From Methanomassiliicoccaceae archaeon (GTDB lineage: Archaea; Thermoplasmatota; Thermoplasmata; Methanomassiliicoccales; Methanomethylophilaceae): 64,000 nucleotides of DNA. The number at the start of each line of letters is the position of its first letter. Positions within the stretch are counted from its first letter, which is position 1. The notes under the pieces were generated by a model. That model made no database searches. It saw nothing but the letters and a program-made list of their open reading frames with translations, and was not told where the DNA came from. Location of the stretch: NCBI GenBank assembly GCA_016284295.1, contig JAEEOP010000040.1, forward strand, positions 1 through 64,000, read 5' to 3'. The position numbers and the translations under genes are program-made. This document shows positions 34,508 to 42,574 of this stretch, piece after piece.

Positions 34508-35680
34508 ATGGATAACAAATCGCATTTGATGATGATAGTGGTCATCGCTATCCTGGTCGTCGCCGCCGTCGCCGTGGCAGTAGTGGTCACCAGCAACAAC
34601 GGTAGTAACCAGACTCCCACGACCGATGATGGGGGCAATACCGAACCCACACCGGAGCTGAAAGGATTCTACAGCTGGTCCCCCACGATGATAAGGGTCA
34701 ACAGCAGCTACAGCGCATGCACGCCTGCGTTCATGAGCATCGTCGAGACCGGTTACAAGGCCGTCTACGGCGACATACCCGATTACAAGAACGTCAAGCG
34801 CGCAGACATACCCTCGAAGTACCTCTATCCCTACACGGATTTCACCAGGGTCGACAGCAACGGAAAGCTTGTCATCAAGACTTTCGACAACACCTCCGAC
34901 GGAAAGAAGGAGGCCTACCTCGACAAGACCCTCGACTTCACCCCCACCAAGATCATCAGCTACATGGATGCCAATATCGACACCATCTACAGGATCCTGT
35001 GCGACTACTACGGAGAGACCCCCTACGCCGCAGGCAACACCGCGGACACCAAGCTCTGGGAGCTCATTCCCGCCATGACCAGCACCGTGAAGACCAACCT
35101 AGAGAAAAACTACTCCCTCAAGGTCCCCGACACGGTCACCATCTTCGGCACCAGCCAGGAGGACCTCACGAACTTCTGCGGAAACCTCGACCCCAAGGAG
35201 AAGGTCGTGATCTTCATGTCCGAATACAACATCCGTTCCACCAACAAGAGCACGTGGTGGGGAACCAACACCGCGATCACCGAGGCCAACCCCAACATCC
35301 AGTTCGTTTACACCCTGTCCAACAGCCCGTCCATGATCCTCTCCACGATGGAGATGATGGGCAAGATCATCGGATTCGAGAACACCGAGTCCATGATGAC
35401 CAAGATCCTGGCGGAGATCTACGTCATGCAGAAGGCCATCGATGCAAGCGGAAAGAAGATCTCGTTCTATGCGGAGACCAACGCCAAGAAGGCGGTCGCG
35501 TCCAACACCAACATGGGCGGTATGTTCACATACATCCTCAAGATGGACAACATCGTCACCGGCGACAACCTCATGAACGGAACCCTCAGCGATGAGAAGA
35601 TCATCGAGGCGCAGCCGGACCTCCTTGTGTTCTACCAGAACGACAGCCGTTCCGACGATGAATGCATGAGAGCCGCTTGA
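34508..35680 (+). CDS. ABC transporter substrate-binding protein (metal-chelate/corrinoid type)
   Basis: 390 residues. An N-terminal membrane anchor (MMIVVIAILVVAAVAVAVVV) is followed by a Thr/Pro-rich linker and a two-lobed binding domain of the helical-backbone (FepB/BtuF) kind. The binding-protein assignment rests mainly on the adjacent FecCD permease and ATPase genes; the fold is diverged. The likely ligand is an iron chelate or cobamide. B12-dependent methyltransferases and the B12-dependent NrdJ make cobamide uptake plausible. Confidence 0.78.
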   Translation: MDNKSHLMMIVVIAILVVAAVAVAVVVTSNNGSNQTPTTDDGGNTEPTPELKGFYSWSPTMIRVNSSYSACTPAFMSIVETGYKAVYGDIPDYKNVKRADIPSKYLYPYTDFTRVDSNGKLVIKTFDNTSDGKKEAYLDKTLDFTPTKIISYMDANIDTIYRILCDYYGETPYAAGNTADTKLWELIPAMTSTVKTNLEKNYSLKVPDTVTIFGTSQEDLTNFCGNLDPKEKVVIFMSEYNIRSTNKSTWWGTNTAITEANPNIQFVYTLSNSPSMILSTMEMMGKIIGFENTESMMTKILAEIYVMQKAIDASGKKISFYAETNAKKAVASNTNMGGMFTYILKMDNIVTGDNLMNGTLSDEKIIEAQPDLLVFYQNDSRSDDECMRAA

Positions 35681-35702
35681 GAACAACAGAGGTCCGACGG
35701 AT

Positions 35703-36761
35703 ATGGCCGAGGATAAGCGCAAGGAGGCGTGGGACAGCGACATCAGGAGGCGCAGGCGCGCACTGATCATACTGGCGGTTCTCATCGTATCTGTGTTCGC
35801 ATGCTACCTTCTGTGCATATCCATCGGATCCTCAAGGATACCTCTGGACCGTGTCTGGGACGCGATCCTGGGGCATCCCCACGGATGGAGCGACGACATG
35901 ATCGTCAACCAGATGAGGGCTCCCCGCGTGATGGCGGCCGCTATAGTGGGCGCCGCCCTTTCCCTGGGAGGAATGGCCATGCAGGCCCTCTTCAGGAACC
36001 CGATGGCTTCGCCCTCGGTCCTGGGAATCTCCTCTGGATCGTCGTTCGGTGCCGCGTTCTATCTGGCGATCGGCGTCTCCGTCTGGATGAGCAGCTGGGG
36101 AACGGTGCTGTTCTCCTTCATTACCGCTCTCGGCACCCTGCTGCTCGTTTACTTTTTGGCGTACAGCAAGCACGGCGGTACACAGACAACGGTTCTGCTC
36201 CTGGCCGGAATGGCCGTGAGCGCCATGTTCTCCGGACTGACGTCCATGGTGGAGTTCTTCTCCGATGCCGACACCGTCCAGGCGATAGTGTTCTGGATGC
36301 TCGGCAGCTTCGACGGGATGACCTGGGCGGATGACACCACGATGATCATTCCTGTTGCAATCGGTGCTCTGCTCATCTGCGTCAACCTCAGGGAGCTGAA
36401 TCTGCTGACCGCCGGAGAGGCGAAGGCCCGCAACCTCGGAGTGAACGTGGCGAGAGTGAGACTGATGCTCCTGCTCGGCTCCGCCCTGCTGGTGGCAGGC
36501 ACCGTAGCATTCTGCGGAGTGATAGGCTTCGTCGGACTGATCATCCCCCATGCATTCCGTTCATTGGTGGGCCCGGAGCACAAGCGCCTCGCCCCCATCT
36601 GCATACTGGGAGGAGCGATCTTCCTGATGGTGATAGACACGTTCGCCCGCTCCGCCATGCCACCCTACGAGCTTCCGGTCGGGACGGTCACAGCGATAAT
36701 AGGTGCGCCCTTCTTCCTGTGGATCCTGCGTTCCAGGAAAAACATGCTCTGGAGGACCTGA
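35703..36761 (+). CDS. FecCD/BtuC-type ABC permease
   Basis: 352 residues with about ten membrane helices. The BtuC family motifs are MRAPRVMAAAIVGAALSLGGMAMQALFRNPMASPSVLGISSG (begins near residue 75; quoted as a feature, read as several adjacent motifs) and the C-terminal GVIGFVGLIIPH. It forms the homodimeric channel for siderophore, heme or cobamide import. It lies 22 nt after the binding-protein gene and 1 nt before the ATPase gene. Confidence 0.93.
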   Translation: MAEDKRKEAWDSDIRRRRRALIILAVLIVSVFACYLLCISIGSSRIPLDRVWDAILGHPHGWSDDMIVNQMRAPRVMAAAIVGAALSLGGMAMQALFRNPMASPSVLGISSGSSFGAAFYLAIGVSVWMSSWGTVLFSFITALGTLLLVYFLAYSKHGGTQTTVLLLAGMAVSAMFSGLTSMVEFFSDADTVQAIVFWMLGSFDGMTWADDTTMIIPVAIGALLICVNLRELNLLTAGEAKARNLGVNVARVRLMLLLGSALLVAGTVAFCGVIGFVGLIIPHAFRSLVGPEHKRLAPICILGGAIFLMVIDTFARSAMPPYELPVGTVTAIIGAPFFLWILRSRKNMLWRT

Positions 36762-36762
36762 C

Positions 36763-37599
36763 ATGGTGGAACTCAAAGTCGATTCGGTGAGATTCTCCCA
36801 CAGGACCAAGGAGATCCTGCACGGCATCGACCTCGACGTCCATGACGGAGAGGTCGTCGGCATCCTTGGGCAGAACGGGTCCGGCAAGACCACGCTGCTG
36901 AATTGCATAAACACAACTTACAGACAGTCATCCGGTTCCATAGCCGTGGCGGACTTCTCCAAGGATGCGTTCGACCCTAGGAGGAGGAACATGGAGGCCG
37001 TGATGGACATCCGCTCCTTCTCTGACACAGAGAGGTCCAGGATCGTCGCCACCGTGGAGCAGAACTCCAACCTGTCGTTCCCGTTCACCGTGATGGACAC
37101 GGTCCGCATGGGAAGATACTCCAGATCGGGCATCCTAGATGAGAGCGATGAGGAGGAGATGCAGAAGATCCTCAACTGCCTTGAAGAAACGGGGCTCATG
37201 GACTTCGCATCCCGCAACGTATCCGAACTCTCAGGAGGCGAATGGAGGCGCGTGATGATCGCCCAGGCGCTGGCCCAGGAGCCTGAGATACTTCTCCTGG
37301 ATGAACCCACGCTGCATTTGGACATCAACCATCAGTTCGACCTCATGGACCTGTGCAGGCGCATATCCTCCAGAGGCGGGATCCTGGTTGTGATCGTCAC
37401 TCACGACCTGCAGCTGGCCGCGCGCTACTGCGACCGTATCATCGTCATGAAGGAAGGCGACATAATCGCCAACGGCCCTGCAAGGGAGATCATCAACGAG
37501 GAGATGATAGCCGACGTGTTCAGCATGAGGTCCAGGGTTTCCTGGGATGACGATATAGGCGGCATGTCGGTGTTCCTCATCGGGAAGATAGACAAGTGA
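36763..37599 (+). CDS. FepC/BtuD-type ABC ATPase
   Basis: 278 residues starting MVELKVDSVRFSHRTKEIL. Walker A is GQNGSGKTT near residue 36, the Q-loop is VEQNSNLSFPF, the signature is LSGGEWRRV, Walker B is ILLLDEPTLHLD, and the switch His is in VTHDLQ. It powers the preceding permease. The ATG lies 1 nt after the permease stop, so translation is coupled. Confidence 0.94.
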   Translation: MVELKVDSVRFSHRTKEILHGIDLDVHDGEVVGILGQNGSGKTTLLNCINTTYRQSSGSIAVADFSKDAFDPRRRNMEAVMDIRSFSDTERSRIVATVEQNSNLSFPFTVMDTVRMGRYSRSGILDESDEEEMQKILNCLEETGLMDFASRNVSELSGGEWRRVMIAQALAQEPEILLLDEPTLHLDINHQFDLMDLCRRISSRGGILVVIVTHDLQLAARYCDRIIVMKEGDIIANGPAREIINEEMIADVFSMRSRVSWDDDIGGMSVFLIGKIDK

Positions 37600-37646
37600 T
37601 CCCCTGATGCTTCTACCCCGTATTCTCGCATAGGCGCGACCGACAA

Positions 37647-37662
37647 GTATGAAAAATCATAC
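37647..37662. promoter_or_regulatory. GTATGA-N4-TCATAC dyad upstream of the B12-domain gene
   Basis: A perfect 6+6 palindrome with an AAAA centre lies 15 nt before the ATG at 37678 and downstream of the ABC operon stop. It could be an operator or a small hairpin. Confidence 0.45.
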
Positions 37663-37677
37663 GCCGATGACGTCCCC

Positions 37678-38193
37678 ATGGACACCGGAACGGACATCTC
37701 GCAGCTTCTGGACGATTTCGAGCACGGCAGGGTGCCCCTTCTGGAATTCATGAGAACAGCTTGCAGGCTCAGGGAGGAATCCGGCATGGAGCCGATGCCC
37801 GAGCTCGGAACAGCGGTAGTTGCCTGCTTCGGACGCCACACCGAGGGAAGGGACCTAATGACCTGCATCCTGGAGATTGAGGGATTCAGGGTCATCAAGG
37901 CCGACCGCGATTCCACGGTTCAGAAGACGGTGGAGATGTGCAGGGATCCAAACGTCACCGTCCTGTGCTATTCCGTCCAGACGACCTATGACTGCCCGGA
38001 CCTGATGAACGTGTCCGAGCTTCTCGAGGAGGAAGGCATCAGGGAGCGCATAATCCTCAACATCGGCGGCTCCCCCATCACACCCGGCCTTGCAGAGAGG
38101 ATGGGGTGCGACGTGTACGCTCCGACGGCGGTCCAGTCGGTCAGGGCTATGAAATCGGAGGTCCTCCGCCGCAAGGCCGGACGGCCTCAATAA
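37678..38193 (+). CDS. Small cobalamin-binding-domain protein with altered Co-ligand motif
   Basis: 171 residues. A short N-terminal helical part (about 40 residues) is followed by a Rossmann-like B12 domain. The DxHxxG motif of methyltransferase corrinoid proteins reads GRHTEG here: the His and Gly are kept, the Asp is not. Later family positions are LCYSVQTTY and NIGGSPITPGLAERMGCDVYAPTA (two motifs, about residues 128-150). The GxSxxTP-like part is typical of B12 domains. It lies just after a possible corrinoid importer, so it could be a cobamide sensor or carrier. Stop TAA. Confidence 0.8.
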   Translation: MDTGTDISQLLDDFEHGRVPLLEFMRTACRLREESGMEPMPELGTAVVACFGRHTEGRDLMTCILEIEGFRVIKADRDSTVQKTVEMCRDPNVTVLCYSVQTTYDCPDLMNVSELLEEEGIRERIILNIGGSPITPGLAERMGCDVYAPTAVQSVRAMKSEVLRRKAGRPQ

Positions 38194-38217
38194 ATACCCA
38201 TAACGATTCTTCCAGAC

Positions 38218-38847
38218 GTGAACTCGGTCACCGACGAATTGAACATCTTCATCGATGGCGTTGGCTCGATGATAGAGGACGTGGAGAACCACTTCGCCAA
38301 CAGGCAGAACGATTTCCGCGCCATGTGCTTCTACAACATCTACAACAGGGGCATCCTCACAAGGGAAATGATCACCCTGCTGGAGAAATCCGTGAGGCCC
38401 TTCCAGGAGGGCGATGCGGAGGCCCAGGAGATGGAGAGGGTCATGATCGTCACCAGGGGGCTCTTCTCCGATACCGTGTCCTCGATCGAGAAGGCGGCCA
38501 AGGACTGCCTCAAGGCGTACTGGATGAACGACATCAAGGAGAAGGCCCTCGAGAAGAGCAGCTACCTCTACCTGAGATACATCATCTACGCCTCGGCCGA
38601 GAAGGGGCTTGTCTCCGAAATACAACTGAAGGAATGGGACTCCATACTCCTGATGAGGAACCTGGTCATCCACAACAACTCCGAATCCGACAGGTCGATG
38701 GTATTCGAACTGGACGACCTCAGGATATCCATGCGCCCCGACAGGATGATGAAGGGTCCGCCTACCACCTTCATCAAACTGTCGGAGAAGGCGGTGGAGC
38801 TCTTCTACGAATGGCTGAAGGCCGTGAACGAGGTATACAAGAGATGA
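38218..38847 (+). CDS. HEPN-like helical protein of unknown function
   Basis: 209 residues, almost entirely helical, with a GTG start at 38218. Near residues 143-150 it reads LLMRNLVIHNN, an Arg-Asn-x3-His arrangement that fits the R-x4-6-H active-site motif of HEPN RNases. No other family is recognised. Its stop overlaps the ATG of a SAM methyltransferase (ATGA), so the two are translated together. A HEPN protein normally pairs with an MNT antitoxin; a methyltransferase partner is unusual. The HEPN call is tentative. Confidence 0.6.
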   Translation: MNSVTDELNIFIDGVGSMIEDVENHFANRQNDFRAMCFYNIYNRGILTREMITLLEKSVRPFQEGDAEAQEMERVMIVTRGLFSDTVSSIEKAAKDCLKAYWMNDIKEKALEKSSYLYLRYIIYASAEKGLVSEIQLKEWDSILLMRNLVIHNNSESDRSMVFELDDLRISMRPDRMMKGPPTTFIKLSEKAVELFYEWLKAVNEVYKR

Positions 38848-39410
38848 GACAGGAGGAGCTTTGGGACAGGCTCTACTCCGGCAACTCGGTGACCTGGAGG
38901 GGGAGCTCGCAGATACCGGTCCCGAACACAGGGGACGCCCTAGACCTTGGATGCGGCAACGGGAAGACGGTCATCGGCCTGAGGGAGAGCGGCTACCGCG
39001 TCACGGGGATAGACTTCTCAGAGGTCGCCATCGACTACTGCAAAAGGACATTTCCCGATTCCGAGTTCAGGGTGGCATCCGTTACCGACATCCCCTTCGA
39101 GGACGGTTCGTTCGACTATGTCACGGCGGTGCATGTCCTGGAGCATCTGAACGACGAGGAGCTGGAGAGGACCGTGGAGGAGATCCGCCGCGTCCTCAGG
39201 CCGGATGGATACGTCTTCGTCCGCTTCTTCACCGTGAACGACATGAGGTCCGCCAAGAGGGCCGAATCCGACATCTTCTACAGATTCTACGACGAATCCA
39301 GCATTTCGGCCGCATTCAGGAGGTTCGATATCATCGAGATCACCAGGATCGAGGAGCCCACCAGGTTCGGCACGCTGAGGTCCAGGGTGGAAGCCCTGAT
39401 GAAACCCTAA
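38844..39410 (+). CDS. Class I SAM-dependent methyltransferase
   Basis: 188 residues. Motif I is LDLGCGNGK near residue 36, motif II is the acidic GIDFSEVAID, and motif IV/post is FDYVTAVHVLEHL. This is a small UbiE/type-11-like methyltransferase. The substrate is not evident. The ATG overlaps the preceding HEPN-like gene by 4 nt. Longer upstream in-frame sequence up to 38106 is out of frame with the neighbour and is rejected. Confidence 0.9.
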   Translation: MRQEELWDRLYSGNSVTWRGSSQIPVPNTGDALDLGCGNGKTVIGLRESGYRVTGIDFSEVAIDYCKRTFPDSEFRVASVTDIPFEDGSFDYVTAVHVLEHLNDEELERTVEEIRRVLRPDGYVFVRFFTVNDMRSAKRAESDIFYRFYDESSISAAFRRFDIIEITRIEEPTRFGTLRSRVEALMKP

Positions 39411-39435
39411 TATTGGTGCAGTCAATCATCCATTC

Positions 39436-39783
39436 ATGAAATGCTCGAAATGCGGTTTCGACAACCCGGAGAATGCGATATTCTGCGAGAAATGCGATTG
39501 GAAGCTCAGCGAGACGTATTTCCCTGAGATGAGGCTGAACCGCGGCATATTCTCCATAGCTGCTTTGGTCCTCGGGATCATATCGGTCTGCCTGGTGGTC
39601 TTCGACGTGTCATCCATCGCGGCCATCGTCCTTGGAGCGATCGGACTCATGCTGGGAGGATACTCGTTCAACTACAGCAGGCTAGCCAACATGCCGAACA
39701 AGAACGCCTATCTGGCCTGCAGTGCCATCGGACTCATCGCCAGCGTCGCAGGATTCATGTTCGGATTCGTAGATGTGATCTGA
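39436..39783 (+). CDS. Zinc-ribbon membrane protein (small, DUF4190-like)
   Basis: 115 residues. A zinc ribbon CSKCGF...CEKCDW lies at residues 3-20. A short link and three hydrophobic segments with a GAIGLMLGG turn follow. It resembles the two zinc-ribbon membrane proteins near 9 kb in plan but is shorter. Its stop overlaps the next ATG (TGATGG). Confidence 0.82.
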   Translation: MKCSKCGFDNPENAIFCEKCDWKLSETYFPEMRLNRGIFSIAALVLGIISVCLVVFDVSSIAAIVLGAIGLMLGGYSFNYSRLANMPNKNAYLACSAIGLIASVAGFMFGFVDVI

Positions 39784-40319
39784 TGGCGATATACCGCGGA
39801 AAGTACATCCTGGACGGTCTCGACGAAATAACTCCCGAGATGGAGCACAACCTCGACATCGCATACGAGATATGCATGTCGTACAGGGACAACTTTCCGT
39901 GCGAGATGTGCGGCAGATGCTGCCATCAGCCCAACATCATCGTCATGCCGGAGGAGATCGACCGTGTGGCCAACGCCGCCGGCATCCCTCCGTTCATGTT
40001 CCGCAGGAACTACATCGTCGAGATGCCCGACGGGAGGTTCCTGATAAACAAGCAGAACGACGGACCCTGCCCGTTCCTCGGCGAGGACAAGAGATGCACC
40101 GTGTGGAAGGACAGGCCCCAGATCTGCGACGATTTCCCTTATGCGGTCTCGATGTTCATGTCCAGGGTGTACCTGGCGCTGACCAATCCCGATGCGGATA
40201 TCATGAAACTAACTGCCTACATGGATATGAAATGGCCCTGCACGAAAGTAATCAGAAGGACCATAAAGAAGAAGATAGAGGAGCGCAGGGAGGATGTGAT
40301 CCTCCCCGGAGCTCACTGA
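39783..40319 (+). CDS. YkgJ-type Cys-cluster protein
   Basis: 178 residues. The Cys pattern is CEMCGRCC near residue 40, then GPCPFLGEDKRCTVWKDRP and ICDDFP. This is the UPF0153/YkgJ arrangement thought to bind Zn or an Fe-S cluster. A basic C-terminal helix follows. It is coupled to the preceding zinc-ribbon gene and overlaps the convergent acyl-CoA ligase by 7 nt at the 3' end. Function is unknown. Confidence 0.87.
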   Translation: MAIYRGKYILDGLDEITPEMEHNLDIAYEICMSYRDNFPCEMCGRCCHQPNIIVMPEEIDRVANAAGIPPFMFRRNYIVEMPDGRFLINKQNDGPCPFLGEDKRCTVWKDRPQICDDFPYAVSMFMSRVYLALTNPDADIMKLTAYMDMKWPCTKVIRRTIKKKIEERREDVILPGAH

Positions 40320-41998
40320 TTGTTCTGTTTTTTCTCGGCCTCTGCCTTGTCCTTGTTGCGGATGTCGACACGCTTGATCTTACCGCTGATGGACTTGGGC
40401 AGTTCGGTCACGAATTCAATCGCCCTGGGGTACTTGTAAGGGGCGGTCTCGTTCTTGACGTACGTCTGGAGCTCCTTTTTGAGCTCCTCGGTGCCCTCGT
40501 AACCGTCCCTGAGGACGATGGTGGCCTTGACTATCTGTCCCCTGACGGGGTCGGGAACGCCTGTGATCGCGCATTCGAGACAGCAGGGGTGCTTCAGGAG
40601 CACGGACTCGATCTCGAACGGGCTGATCCTGTATCCGGAGGACTTGATCACATCGTCGTTCCTTCCGACATACCAGAAGTAGCCGTCCTCGTCCTTCCAT
40701 GCGAGGTCCCCTGTGTGGTGGAAGCCTCCGAAGAGCGTGGCCCTGGTCTTCTGCCTATCGTGCAGGTATCCGACGAATATTCCGGCCGGGTGCGGGTCGA
40801 TGCCCACGACGATCTCGCCGACTACGCTGGGCGGGCATGATTTGCCGTCCTCGTCGACGATGTCGACATGGTACTGAGGCGACGGCTTTCCCATGGATCC
40901 AGGCTTGGGGGTCATCCCTTTCAGGTTCCCGACGAGCACGGTGGTCTCGGACTGTCCGAATCCCTCCATGAGCTTCAGGCCCGTGGCGGCGTACCACTTG
41001 TCGAATGTATCGGAGTTCAGCGCCTCTCCGGCGATGTTGGTGTTCGTCAGTGAGGAAAGGTCGTGTCCCTCGAGTCCGGCGTTGCAGTACATCCTGAACA
41101 TGGTCGGGGGGCAGCAGAACGTTGTGATCCTGTACTTCTCGATCAGGTTCAGCACGGCGACGGGGTCGAACTTGTTGTGCTCGTAGACGAACAGCCCAGC
41201 CTCCATGATCCACTGGCCGTACAGCTTCCCCCAGGCGTTCTTGGCCCATCCGGTCTCCGCGACGGTCCAATGCAGCCCGTCGGGCACGACGCAATGCCAA
41301 TGCTTCGCCGTCAGTATGTGGCCGATCGGGTAGGAATGGTCGTGGACGGCCATCTTGGGGTTGCCCGAGGTACCCGATGTGAAGTAGATCAGCATCATGT
41401 CCCTCACATGGGTGGGGACGCGCTTCCACTCCTCGGGGGCGGCCTCGACTCCCTCGTCGAAGTCCTCCCATCCGGGCGGACAGGGGCCGTTGTACTGGGA
41501 GTTGGTCATGCATTTGAACTTCAGGCTGGGGATGTCCTCCGCCTTGTCGAACTCCTGCCAGACAGGGGCGTCGGATGTCACGATTGCAGCCTTGATCGAC
41601 GCCGAGTTGATACGGTACTCGATGTCGTGCTTCTTCAGCATGAAGGTGGCCGGGATGAGGACGGCGCCCATCTTGTGCAATGCTATGGAAACATACCAGA
41701 ACTGGTAGTTGTGCTTCAGGACGACGAGGACCATGTCCCCCTTCCTGATGCCTTTGGACGTCAGGTAGTTGGCGGTCTTGTCGGACATGCGCTTGATGTC
41801 CGCGAAAGTGAACATCCTCTCGTGCCCCCTGTCGTCGCACCACATGAGGGCGCGCCTGTCGGGGTCGTTTATCGCTATGTCGTCCACGATATCGTATCCG
41901 AAGTTGAAGTTGTCCGGGTAATGGACCTTGTACGTCTTCAGGAGACCCTTCTCGTCGTACGTCTCGTCGACGTAGCGCAGGTTGATGTCCCTGGTCAT
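40313..41998 (-). CDS. AMP-forming acyl-CoA synthetase A
   Basis: 561 residues starting MTRDINLRYVDETYDEKG. The P-loop is YFTSGTSGNPKM near residue 205, A5 is EGFGQSETT, A7/A8 is YFWYVGRNDDVIKSSGYRISPFE, and the adenylation Lys motif is LPKSISGKIKRVDIR near the C terminus. It is closest in kind to medium/short-chain acyl-CoA synthetases (MACS/ACSM). It forms acyl-AMP, then acyl-CoA. It is very similar to synthetase B at 44005, which points to a duplication. It is the last gene of the seven-gene leftward cluster, overlapping cupin regulator A by 4 nt. Confidence 0.93.
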   Translation of the reverse strand: MTRDINLRYVDETYDEKGLLKTYKVHYPDNFNFGYDIVDDIAINDPDRRALMWCDDRGHERMFTFADIKRMSDKTANYLTSKGIRKGDMVLVVLKHNYQFWYVSIALHKMGAVLIPATFMLKKHDIEYRINSASIKAAIVTSDAPVWQEFDKAEDIPSLKFKCMTNSQYNGPCPPGWEDFDEGVEAAPEEWKRVPTHVRDMMLIYFTSGTSGNPKMAVHDHSYPIGHILTAKHWHCVVPDGLHWTVAETGWAKNAWGKLYGQWIMEAGLFVYEHNKFDPVAVLNLIEKYRITTFCCPPTMFRMYCNAGLEGHDLSSLTNTNIAGEALNSDTFDKWYAATGLKLMEGFGQSETTVLVGNLKGMTPKPGSMGKPSPQYHVDIVDEDGKSCPPSVVGEIVVGIDPHPAGIFVGYLHDRQKTRATLFGGFHHTGDLAWKDEDGYFWYVGRNDDVIKSSGYRISPFEIESVLLKHPCCLECAITGVPDPVRGQIVKATIVLRDGYEGTEELKKELQTYVKNETAPYKYPRAIEFVTELPKSISGKIKRVDIRNKDKAEAEKKQNNQ

Positions 41999-42570
41999 CT
42001 CTTGGCACCTCCCTTGATCACGACGGAGAGATACACGCATCCGTCCTTACTCGTGGCGGACACCCCGTGCATCTTGGACGAGTCGAAGTAGACGGAATCC
42101 CCTGCGATGAGGTTCTCCTCGTGCTCCTCGTAGACGAACCTGAGGCTTCCCGACACCACATAGATGAACTCCTGGCCCTCCTGCGAGGACATGGGGATGT
42201 CAGAATCCTGCTCGGCCTCCACATAAGGCGCGTTGACGAGGAACGGCTCCGCCATCTTGTTCTTGAAGTTGGAAGCCAGATGGTTGTACTCGAAGCCACC
42301 GCGCCTCCTGATGGGAAGGCCCATCCCGTCGTGGACGATGGAATAGTCCGAAAGACGGGGGTTCTCGCCCGTGATGAGCTCCACCATGTCCACTCCGAGC
42401 CTGTCGGCGCATTTGTAGAGGAAAGTGAAGGGTATGTCGAGCTGTCCCGTCTCGTATTTGATGTACTCCTCGACCGGCACCTCAGTGGCCTCGGACATGT
42501 CCTCGACCGAGAGCCCGCAAAGATCGCGCATCGAGCCTATGCGTGTGGAAATCTCTGTTGAATTGTACAT
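41995..42570 (-). CDS. HTH-cupin regulator A
   Basis: 191 residues. An XRE-type helix-turn-helix lies at about residues 8-62 (LCGLSVEDMSEATEVPVEEY). A C-terminal cupin barrel spans about 115-190. The cupin metal motif is altered: SSQEGQEF replaces the HxH/HEGxE element seen in the two paralogues, though MHG is kept. Such proteins regulate the neighbouring gene in response to a small acid or CoA ester; here it overlaps synthetase A by 4 nt. Start ATG at 42570. Confidence 0.92.
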   Translation of the reverse strand: MYNSTEISTRIGSMRDLCGLSVEDMSEATEVPVEEYIKYETGQLDIPFTFLYKCADRLGVDMVELITGENPRLSDYSIVHDGMGLPIRRRGGFEYNHLASNFKNKMAEPFLVNAPYVEAEQDSDIPMSSQEGQEFIYVVSGSLRFVYEEHEENLIAGDSVYFDSSKMHGVSATSKDGCVYLSVVIKGGAKR

Positions 42571-42574
42571 TTGA

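Noticed and set aside
38106-38843. N-terminal extension of the methyltransferase frame
   Set aside because: The added 246 codons lie out of frame over the end of the B12-domain gene and the HEPN-like gene; the ATG at 38844 overlaps the upstream stop as in other coupled pairs.
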